Shown here: piece by piece, positions 1 to 8,621 of the stretch
Position numbering within the stretch: the first letter of the stretch is position 1
Layout of the letters: the number at the start of each line of letters is the position of its first letter
NCBI GenBank assembly: GCA_023410975.1
Contig: JAEYPG010000556.1
Location: 1 to 10,999, forward strand
DNA from: Pseudomonadota bacterium
GTDB lineage: Bacteria; Pseudomonadota; Gammaproteobacteria; Burkholderiales; Burkholderiaceae_C
Direction of reading: 5' to 3'
DNA length: 10,999 nucleotides
Made by a program: the position numbers and the translations under genes
Notes under the pieces: generated by a model
Told to the model about the DNA's origin: nothing
Databases searched by the model: none
The model's input: the letters and a program-made list of their open reading frames with translations, nothing else

Positions 1-331
1 CTACATCTCCGACGCCCTGGCCGCGCAGGTCGGCGGCATCGGCATCGCCCCGGGTGCGAACCTGTCCGACTCGGTGGCCTGCTTCGAGGCCACGCACGGC
101 ACGGCGCCCAAGTACGCCGGCAAGGACTACGTGAACCCCGGTTCCGAAATCCTGTCGGCCGAGATGATGCTGCGCCACATGGGCTGGACCGAGGCGGCCG
201 ACCTGATCATCAGTTCCATGGAGAAGTCGATCCAGTCCAAGAAGGTGACCTATGACTTCGCACGCCTGATGGAAGGTGCGACGCAGGTTTCCTGCTCGGG
301 CTTCGGCCAAGTGATGATCGACAACATGTGA
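1..331 (+). CDS. icd: Isocitrate dehydrogenase (NADP-dependent), C-terminal part; 5' end outside window
   Basis: This is the last 109 codons of NADP-dependent isocitrate dehydrogenase, the TCA-cycle enzyme that oxidatively decarboxylates isocitrate to 2-oxoglutarate in the cytoplasm. The reading frame enters at base 2 and stops with TGA at 329-331. The segment HGTAPKYAGKDYVNPGS matches the cofactor-binding loop of the E. coli-type enzyme, including the adjacent Lys-Tyr and the Asn that favour NADP over NAD. The later YDFAR segment keeps the Tyr and Arg four residues apart that contact the 2'-phosphate of NADP. The ending (GFGQVMIDNM) is also typical of this homodimeric family. Nothing looks broken. 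Start, promoter and N-terminal half lie upstream of the window. The assignment is near certain; the NADP preference is inferred from these residues. Confidence 0.96.
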   Translation, partial: YISDALAAQVGGIGIAPGANLSDSVACFEATHGTAPKYAGKDYVNPGSEILSAEMMLRHMGWTEAADLIISSMEKSIQSKKVTYDFARLMEGATQVSCSGFGQVMIDNM

Positions 332-378
332 TGTCCGCGCCCGGCACCGCTTGGCGCCGGGCCGGTTGTCCGGTTGCA

Positions 379-401
379 GCAGGCTCATGCAATGAGCCTG
401 C
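379..401 (+). terminator. Perfect 10-bp hairpin downstream of icd, possible terminator
   Basis: GCAGGCTCAT (379-388) is followed by a 3-base loop and its exact complement ATGAGCCTGC (392-401). A second, weaker hairpin with GC-rich 7-bp arms lies just upstream at 339-362. Neither is followed by a T run on the + strand, so intrinsic termination is unproven. The pair could instead protect the icd mRNA 3' end. Its position 48 bases after the icd stop and before the tRNA promoter fits an end-of-transcript role. Confidence 0.4.
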
Positions 402-445
402 GCGGTCCGCAAGGAGCCGTCAGACAAAAAAAGTGATGAAATCGC

Positions 446-473
446 TTGCCAGCTCTGAAATCCTTGCTAGAAT
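446..473 (+). promoter_or_regulatory. Sigma70-type promoter for the tRNA-Asn pair
   Basis: A -35 box TTGCCA (446-451) and a -10 box TAGAAT (468-473) are separated by 16 bases. Both are close to consensus and lie in a locally AT-richer stretch. Transcription would begin near 480, giving a leader of only a few bases before the mature tRNA at 486, which suits a stable-RNA promoter. The second tRNA-Asn has no comparable promoter in the 69-base spacer, so both copies are probably transcribed from here. Confidence 0.65.
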
Positions 474-485
474 CTCAGCTTCTGT

Positions 486-561
486 TCCCCGATAGCTCAG
501 TCGGTAGAGCGACGGACTGTTAATCCGCAGGTCCCTGGATCGAGCCCAGGTCGGGGAGCCA
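486..561 (+). tRNA. tRNA-Asn(GUU), copy 1, variant with A at position 54
   Basis: A complete 76-base cloverleaf with encoded CCA: acceptor TCCCCGA/TCGGGGA, D-arm GCTC/GAGC, anticodon loop CTGTTAA with anticodon GTT, T-stem CCTGG/CCAGG. It reads asparagine codons AAC and AAU. It differs from the copy at 631 by one base: position 54 of the tRNA (base 539) is A instead of T, so the T-loop reads ATCGAGC. T54 is nearly invariant, is methylated to ribothymidine, and pairs with A58 to shape the elbow. This copy may therefore fold or be modified less well. The 69-base spacer after it contains a small hairpin (ACCGC 598-602 with GCGGT 618-622), perhaps for processing. Confidence 0.93.
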
Positions 562-630
562 AACAGAAGACTCGTTAGTAGGTAGTACCGAAGAAAAACC
601 GCCAGCACTTGGTGCAAGCGGTGATTCAAA

Positions 631-706
631 TCCCCGATAGCTCAGTCGGTAGAGCGACGGACTGTTAATCCGCAGGTCCCTGGTTCGAGCCCAGGTCGGG
701 GAGCCA
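631..706 (+). tRNA. tRNA-Asn(GUU), copy 2, canonical
   Basis: A complete 76-base tRNA gene with encoded CCA and anticodon GTT in loop CTGTTAA. It is identical to the copy at 486 except that it has the canonical T54 (base 684) and thus a normal TTCGAGC T-loop. Identity between the copies stops at the mature ends: flanking sequence differs, apart from two As after each CCA. It lies between copy 1 and a strong terminator and is probably the second gene of a two-tRNA transcript. This copy alone could supply functional tRNA-Asn. Confidence 0.97.
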
Positions 707-713
707 AATACTG

Positions 714-741
714 AAAAATGCCCGCAGCCGCGGGCATTTTT
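714..741 (+). terminator. Rho-independent terminator of the tRNA-Asn transcript
   Basis: GCCCGC (720-725) pairs with GCGGGC (730-735) around a 4-base loop AGCC. The stem extends outward through AAAAAT/ATTTTT, so a T run follows the GC-rich stem on the + strand. The symmetrical A/T flanks mean it could act in both directions. Confidence 0.85.
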
Positions 742-810
742 CTTGAAATGACCCGGTCGTGGCCAGTCTGGCCGCGGTGGGCACCGCGACAATCGCGTTT
801 GGCCAGCAGG

Positions 811-843
811 GCGTCCAGAGGACGCTGCCGGCGCGGTTACACT
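811..843 (+). promoter_or_regulatory. Probable tRNA-Val promoter region with an inverted repeat
   Basis: A -10-like TACACT (838-843) lies 20 bases before the mature tRNA-Val, a spacing similar to that of the other tRNA genes here. No good -35 box sits 16-18 bases upstream. That place is occupied by a perfect 6-bp inverted repeat, GCGTCC (811-816) and GGACGC (820-825), around AGA. The repeat could be a regulator site or chance in GC-rich DNA. The call rests on position and the -10 only. Confidence 0.35.
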
Positions 844-862
844 AGCGGTTTCGGTCCGACGG

Positions 863-938
863 GGGTGCTTAGCTCAGTTGGTAGAGCGGCGCCCTTACAA
901 GGCGTAGGTCGGGGGTTCGAACCCCTCAGCACCCACCA
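863..938 (+). tRNA. tRNA-Val(UAC)
   Basis: A complete 76-base tRNA gene with encoded CCA. The acceptor GGGTGCT pairs with AGCACCC, the anticodon loop is CTTACAA with anticodon TAC, and the T-loop TTCGAAC is canonical. It decodes valine GUA and GUG, and by wobble modification often other GUN codons. It has its own terminator 40 bases downstream and sits immediately before ppiD. Confidence 0.97.
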
Positions 939-977
939 CCCCGCGGCGGCTCAAGGGCCGGCTCAGCAGATGGCTTC

Positions 978-1001
978 AAAGGCGAACCGAGGTTCGCCTT
1001 T
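978..1001 (+). terminator. Terminator after tRNA-Val
   Basis: AAAGGCGAACC (978-988) and its exact complement GGTTCGCCTTT (991-1001) form an 11-base inverted repeat that ends in a short T run (TTTGTT). The apex must open to a small CGAG loop. It separates tRNA-Val from ppiD. No convincing promoter appears in the 60 bases between it and the ppiD start, so ppiD may depend on partial read-through or on a promoter I cannot recognise. Confidence 0.75.
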
Positions 1002-1062
1002 GTTGCATCCGGGCCAGGCTTTTTTGCTGCGTCCCAGCCTCAGGACCCTGGTCGAGGAACCC

Positions 1063-2982
1063 ATGTTCGATTTCGTTCGCACCCACACCCGACTGCTGCA
1101 GTTCCTGCTGGTGCTGCTGATCTTTCCTTCCTTCGTGTTCTTCGGTGTGCAGGGCTACAGCAGCTTCACCGAGGGCGGCAATGCCACGGTGGCGGAAGTC
1201 GATGGCCATGCCATCAAGCAGCAGCAGTGGGACATGGCGCACCAGCAGCAGGCCGAGCGGCTGCGCCGCCAGATGCCCAACGTGGATCCCAAGCTGCTGG
1301 ACTCTGCGCAGTTCAAGCGCGAGACGCTGGACCAGCTTGTGCGCGAGCGCGTGCTGTTGTCCGCGGCCGAGAAGCAGCACCTGGCGGTCAATGACGACCG
1401 GCTGCAGCGGCTCTTCATCAGCGATCCGCAGTACGCCTTCCTGCGCAAGCCCGATGGGAGCATCAACAACGAGATGCTGGCCGCGCAGGGCATGAGCTCC
1501 GCGGAGTTCGCCGAGCGGCTGCGCCACGACCTGACGCTGCGCCAGGTAACGGAAGGCATCACGCAATCGGCGCCGGACACGCCCGCGGCGCGCCAGCTCT
1601 CCTTCAACGCGCTGCTGCAGCAGCGCCAGGTGCAACTGCAACGATTCAACGCCGCCGACTACACCGCGCGCGCGAACCCCACCGACGCCGAGCTGAAGGC
1701 TTACTACGATGGCCACCAGGCGCAGTTCAAGGCGCCCGAGCAGGCCGTGATCGAGTACGTGGTGCTGGGCGTGGACGCGCTGCAGCAGGACCTGAGCGTG
1801 AGCGAGGAGGACCTGCGCAAGTACTACGACGAGAACGCCGCGCGGTACACCAGCGCCGAGCAGCGCCGTGCCAGCCACATCCTCATCGCCTCCGACAAGG
1901 ACCAGCCCGCTGCCGAGCGCGCCAAGGCCAAGGCCAAGGCAGAGGCGCTGCTGGCCGAGCTGCGCAAGAACCCGGCGAGTTTCGCCGAGGTGGCGAAGAA
2001 GGAGTCCCAGGACCCGGGCTCCGCGCAGCGCGGCGGCGACCTCGACTTTTTCGCCCGAGGCGCCATGGTCAAGCCTTTCGAGGACGCAGCCTTCGCCATG
2101 AAGCCCGGCGAGATCAGCAACGTGGTCGAGAGCGATTTTGGTTACCACATCATCCGGCTTGACGCCGTGCGCGGCGGCGAGAAGAAGCCGTATGAAGCAG
2201 TGCGTCCGGAGATTGAGGCTGAAGTGAAGAAGCAGCTGGCGCAGCGCCGCTACACCGAGGCCGCCGAGCAGTTCACCAACACGGTGTACGAGCAATCGGA
2301 CTCGTTGCAGCCCGTCATCGACAAGCTCAAGCTGAAGAAGCAGACCGCCACGGTGCAGCGAACGCCCGCACCCACTGCCACCGGTGCGCTGGCCTCGCCC
2401 AAGCTGCTGGAGGCCGTGTTCTCCAACGACGTGCTGCGCAACAAGCGCAATACCGAAGCCGTGGAGGTCGGCGCGAACCAGCTCGTCTCCGCGCGCGTCA
2501 CGGAGTACCGGCCTGAGCGCGTGCGTCCGTTCGAAGAGGTGCAGCTGCAGGTGCGCGAGCGCGTGGTCAACGAGCAGGCGCTCGCGCTGGCGCGCAAGGA
2601 CGGCGAGAAGCGTCTGGCGCAGCTGCAGCAGGGCGGCGATGCCGCTGCGGCCTCGTTGCCGGCGGCCGTGACGGTGTCGCGCGCCGAGCGCGGCGAGCTC
2701 GCGCCCGCGGCGCTGGATGCCGTACTGCGCGCCGATGCCTCGAAGCTGCCGGCGCTGGTGGGCGTCAACGTGCCGCAGGGTTACGTGGTCGCACGGCTGC
2801 TCAAGGTCGAGCCGCCCAAGGCCGATGCGCCGCAGCTCGTGGCGCTGCAGGACCAGTACGCGCAGGCCTGGGCCGCCGCCGAGGGCCGTGCCTATTACGA
2901 GGCGCTGAAGAAGCGCTTCGACGTGAAGATCAAGGCCCCAGCCGTGGCCGCGGTGCCGGCCGAAGAAGCGGCTTCGAAATAA
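1063..2982 (+). CDS. ppiD: PpiD-like membrane-anchored periplasmic peptidyl-prolyl isomerase / chaperone
   Basis: A 639-residue protein, close to the roughly 620 residues of E. coli PpiD. PpiD proteins are anchored in the inner membrane by one N-terminal helix and help newly exported proteins fold near the Sec translocon. Residues 11-29 (LLQFLLVLLIFPSFVFFGV) form the signal anchor after a short positively charged N-terminus. A SurA-like N-terminal chaperone region follows (about 40-200). A parvulin domain spans about 268-366, opening with RRASHIL and closing with GYHIIRLD. A second chaperone-like region runs to the C-terminus. The start at 1063 is chosen because a GAGG element lies five bases upstream and the membrane helix begins right after it; the open frame extends further upstream but across the tRNA-Val gene. 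In E. coli the parvulin domain has little isomerase activity, so the name reflects family, not proven catalysis. Confidence 0.93.
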   Translation: MFDFVRTHTRLLQFLLVLLIFPSFVFFGVQGYSSFTEGGNATVAEVDGHAIKQQQWDMAHQQQAERLRRQMPNVDPKLLDSAQFKRETLDQLVRERVLLSAAEKQHLAVNDDRLQRLFISDPQYAFLRKPDGSINNEMLAAQGMSSAEFAERLRHDLTLRQVTEGITQSAPDTPAARQLSFNALLQQRQVQLQRFNAADYTARANPTDAELKAYYDGHQAQFKAPEQAVIEYVVLGVDALQQDLSVSEEDLRKYYDENAARYTSAEQRRASHILIASDKDQPAAERAKAKAKAEALLAELRKNPASFAEVAKKESQDPGSAQRGGDLDFFARGAMVKPFEDAAFAMKPGEISNVVESDFGYHIIRLDAVRGGEKKPYEAVRPEIEAEVKKQLAQRRYTEAAEQFTNTVYEQSDSLQPVIDKLKLKKQTATVQRTPAPTATGALASPKLLEAVFSNDVLRNKRNTEAVEVGANQLVSARVTEYRPERVRPFEEVQLQVRERVVNEQALALARKDGEKRLAQLQQGGDAAAASLPAAVTVSRAERGELAPAALDAVLRADASKLPALVGVNVPQGYVVARLLKVEPPKADAPQLVALQDQYAQAWAAAEGRAYYEALKKRFDVKIKAPAVAAVPAEEAASK

Positions 2983-2996
2983 TTCGCGTGAAGGCC

Positions 2997-3026
2997 TTGC
3001 ACGGGTTCAAAACTTCGTATTACAAT
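2997..3026 (+). promoter_or_regulatory. Sigma70-type promoter for tRNA-His
   Basis: TTGCAC (2997-3002) and TACAAT (3021-3026) are separated by 18 bases in a short AT-rich stretch after the ppiD stop. Transcription would begin about ten bases before the mature tRNA. Both boxes match consensus well. Confidence 0.65.
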
Positions 3027-3043
3027 CACGTTCTTCAACGACG

Positions 3044-3119
3044 GTGGCTGTAGCTCAGTTGGTAGAGTCCCAGATTGTGATTCTGGTCGTCGTGGGTTCG
3101 AGTCCCATCAGCCACCCCA
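3044..3119 (+). tRNA. tRNA-His(GUG)
   Basis: A 76-base tRNA with encoded CCA: acceptor GTGGCTG/CAGCCAC, anticodon loop TTGTGAT with anticodon GTG, canonical T-loop TTCGAGT. The G at 3043 is the extra G-1 characteristic of tRNA-His. It pairs with C73 (3116) and is needed for recognition by histidyl-tRNA synthetase; counting it, the mature molecule is 77 bases. It is the last core-genome gene before the defence operon, and tRNA 3' ends of this kind are common integration points for islands. No second copy of its 3' end was seen inside the window. Confidence 0.97.
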
Positions 3120-3143
3120 CCTAACACCGGCAGTGATGCCGAA

Positions 3144-3177
3144 GACAAAGCCTCCCTCGCGGAGGCTTTGTCGTTTC
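3144..3177 (+). terminator. Strong terminator after tRNA-His
   Basis: GACAAAGCCTCC (3144-3155) and its exact complement GGAGGCTTTGTC (3161-3172) flank a 5-base loop and are followed by GTTTC. The 12-bp stem is the longest perfect terminator stem here. It isolates tRNA-His from the downstream operon, which therefore needs its own promoter in 3178-3250. The only AT-rich patch there is AAATAAAAAGTCACAAATAC around 3224-3243, and I see no clear -35/-10 pair. Confidence 0.85.
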
Positions 3178-3250
3178 TGCCTTGCCCTCGGGCATGCCCT
3201 GATCGCGGCGGCCCCGGTCTCTGAAATAAAAAGTCACAAATACGGACTGC

Positions 3251-3260
3251 AGAGGAGGGG
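3251..3260 (+). promoter_or_regulatory. Strong ribosome binding site that fixes the start at 3268
   Basis: AGAGGAGGGG carries a near-perfect Shine-Dalgarno core seven bases before ATG 3268. The open frame extends upstream to 3133, but those codons overlap the tRNA-His terminator and lack a comparable site. It is the strongest ribosome site in the operon; the two downstream genes have none and appear translationally coupled. Confidence 0.8.
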
Positions 3261-3267
3261 ACCCAAG

Positions 3268-5732
3268 ATGGACGTCCTGCTGGCGCACCAGCGGGCGGTC
3301 GAGGACGACTCGAAGTACATCCGCAGTTCCTTTCACGGCCTCGATCCGCACCTGCGTTCCGTTCTCGAAGCCACGCTCGCCTGCCAGCCGTCAAGCGGCC
3401 CCTGTGCCAGCCTGCGCGCGCTGATCGTCTGCCCGACGCAGGCGTCGATCGACGAGCGGCTCCAGGCGCTCGGCTGCTGCGCCCGCAACCACCTAGACAG
3501 CGCGGGCAGCCCCTTTCCCTTCAGCTTCGCCGCCTGTGCCAGCCAGGAGCCGCAAGCGGCACACGATCGCCTGCGCGAGCACGCACCTGCGCTGCTGCTG
3601 ACCGATGCCGCATCGCTGGATCGGTGGCTCATGGGCTGGACCGGCCCCGAGCTGCGCAGCAGCCTGCGCGTCGTGGCCTTCGGGCCGGAGGTCCGAGGCC
3701 GCGTGCAGGCCATGGAGCTGCTCCTGCTCATCGGCCGGCTCCAGGTGCGGTGCGAGCACGTCCTGGTTCGCGTTGGCAGCGTCGCCTTGGCGGCATCGGT
3801 CCCGCAGGAACTGTTGCAGGCACATCTGTATGCGCTCGCCGTCGCGGAAATGGACTTGCCCGCGTGGTCACGGCGTGACCACGGCCGGCCCGCGCTCAGC
3901 GCCTTCGTGGAAGAGGCTTGCGCCACGCTGCCGTTACGCGCCGGCTTGCATGCTGCGCTGCGCCCTTTGCCTCGGTTGCGAGACCGCCTCCAGGCCATCT
4001 TCGAGCACAGCCTGCGCGAGTTGCCGCCCCAACTGCATGTCCACACCGGTGCGTGCACCGAAGACTGGATCGAGCGCGTGCTGGCGGCCTTGCCCAGCCG
4101 CCTCGACCAATCCCTGGACCGCTGGCGCGTTCTCTACCGTGCCGTCCGCGGCACGCTGGAACTGGCAACGTACAAGATTCAGAGTGAACTGCTGTCCCCG
4201 CACAGCGAGGCCTATCGTTGCCAACAGCGCCGCCAGGAGGAGGGCACTCGTCAACTTCAGCTGCTGCGCCATGCCTGTGGCGATGCGGAGGCGTGGCCCG
4301 AGTTTCATCCCGCAAGATTCCTTGCCGCCGAGGGCTTGTTGCCGAGCCACGGCGAGGCTCGGCATCCGTTGCGCGTGTTCCTGTCATCGGCGCAGGGGCC
4401 CGGCAAGCTCATCTCACGTCCGCACGCCGACGCTCTGCGCGAGCTCGGACCGCGAGCGCTTTTCCATCACGAGGGGCGGCGCTACCGGGTCACCGGAACC
4501 GTGCTGCCGGCCCCCGCCGCTGCGCTCGCCGAGGCCAGGCTGTGCCGGGCCTCCGGCTGCCTGCTGCTTGGCGACCAGCGCCAGCGCGAAACCTGTCCCG
4601 TCTCCGGTGCGAGCCTCTCGGAGCCCGGTGCCAGCGAGCACCTGCATGACCTGCTGGAAGCGGCCGGCGCCCATGCCGAGGAAATCACCGTGCACGCCCC
4701 GGTGGACGAGCCCGGCACGGCCGGGTTCGAGGTTCAGACCTGCTTCAGCGTCGATGAGATCGGCATGGCACTGGCGCAGGAGGCCTGGTTGGAGAGCGGC
4801 GGCGACACGCTGATGACGCTGAAGCTCATCCCTGGCGCACGCCTGATACAGCTCAACCGCCGGTGGCACGGTTGCGAGGATGAAGGTTTCGTGCTCAACC
4901 TGCACAGTGGCGCCTGGAGCGTGCCGCAGCCTCTGGCGTCGCCCTCGGGGCTGCAGCGCCGCGTCAGGCTCTGGGCCTCATACCGTGCCGACGTGCTCCT
5001 GCTCCAACCCACGGCGTCTCTAGGCTTGCAGCGTGAGCACGTCACCGCACTGCAGCACGCGCTGCTGCAGGCTTCCGCGCGGTGCTTGCAACTCGGTCCG
5101 GGCGAGTTGGGCGTGGCGATCGTGGGGGAGCGTGACAGCCTCGGCATCCTGCTTCATGAGGCGGAAGGCGGCCGTGCAGGGCTCCTGTCGTGCCTGCTGG
5201 ACGAAACGCGCTTGCGGTCCATGGCGGGCCAGGCTCGGGCGTCGTGCCGTTCCGGTGATTCGGACCGTGCGGCATCGGGCTGCCCCGGCGAGGGCCCGGA
5301 TGACGGCGAATGCGTCGACGGATGCCCGCTCAACGACGCGCTGAATCGGCTGAGCCGCTGTGTGCTGGTGCGGAAGGAATCCTTGGGGGCAGAGGGCTAC
5401 GAGGCCCGCTACCGGCGGCTGTTGGGGCAGCTTGACTCCGCCTCGGCCGCCAGCCGCCGCTTCCTCGACCACCTTCATGCTCACCGCCTGCGCCTGCCTG
5501 ATGCGGCACGGCGGCGTGTGCCGGGCCTGTACCTGCAGCCGGATTTCCATTTCGAGCCCCGCACCTGGGTCTTCTGCGACGGCAGCGCGCCCGAAGACCT
5601 GGCCGCGCGGGAAGACGCCTGGGCGCAGCATGAAACCCTGCTGGCGCGCGGCGACGAGGTGTGGGCCTGGCATGTCGCGGAGGACCTCGCCGCGAAGGTG
5701 GCGCAGCGCCCCGACCTCTTCAGCCCCCAGCA

Positions 5733-5736
<4 letters not shown>
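3268..5736 (+). CDS. DUF1998/MZB helicase-derived protein with degenerate motor and nuclease-fold-like C-terminus (DISARM-associated)
   Basis: An 822-residue protein that follows the architecture of large DUF1998 superfamily 2 helicases (MrfA/YprA, DrmA-like) but is much shorter. The N-terminus (about 1-35) resembles the lead-in of those helicases. It then passes directly to a motif Ia-like LRALIVCPTQA (49-59), so the Q motif and Walker A segment are missing. Where DEAH is expected it has GPEV (139-142), the SAT motif is replaced (near 170), and no second RecA domain is visible. After about residue 290 it matches the family better: AEGLLP...PLRVF (354-369), RELGPRALFHHEG (391-403), HEAEGGRAG (630-638) and a cysteine set C660, C672, C682, C686 in the zinc-binding MZB position. 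Residues about 730-815 resemble a Vsr/DUF559-type nuclease fold with D759 (PDF) and D771 (CDG). It lacks the usual opening of DrmB. I infer a structural or DNA-binding partner of the SNF2 enzyme encoded next. The family match is from memory and moderate. Confidence 0.6.

Positions 5737-8617
<2,881 letters not shown>

Positions 8618-8621
<4 letters not shown>

Noticed and set aside
420..792. Minus-strand open frames 420-629 and 520-792 with a shared SPTWAR..RDLRINSPSLYRLSYRG stretch
   Set aside because: They are antisense translations of the two tRNA-Asn genes, a well-known false protein family. The S/T difference between them simply reflects the T54-to-A base change.
718..1062. Upstream extension of the ppiD frame to 718
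   Set aside because: The extension would translate through the tRNA-Val gene and two terminators. The ATG at 1063 has a ribosome site and is followed at once by the expected membrane anchor.
1921..1950. Short tandem repeat of GCCAAG-like codons in ppiD
   Set aside because: It encodes an Ala-Lys-rich helix common in the linker of parvulin domains, and the repeat is too short to be notable.
976..2295. Minus-strand open frame opposite ppiD, and similar ones at 5481-6830 and 7317-8561
   Set aside because: They are low-complexity shadows of GC-rich genes on the + strand, with no ribosome sites or recognisable motifs.
3035..3394. Minus-strand open frame over tRNA-His (contains GTRTHD..NHNLGLYQLSYSHRR)
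   Set aside because: It is an antisense translation of tRNA-His running into the start of the next gene. It has no independent support.
5661..5732. Earlier GTG start at 5661 for the SNF2 gene
   Set aside because: It would add 24 residues that overlap the end of the first gene and resemble out-of-frame coding DNA. The GTGA overlap at 5733 gives a typical DrmD-like N-terminus.
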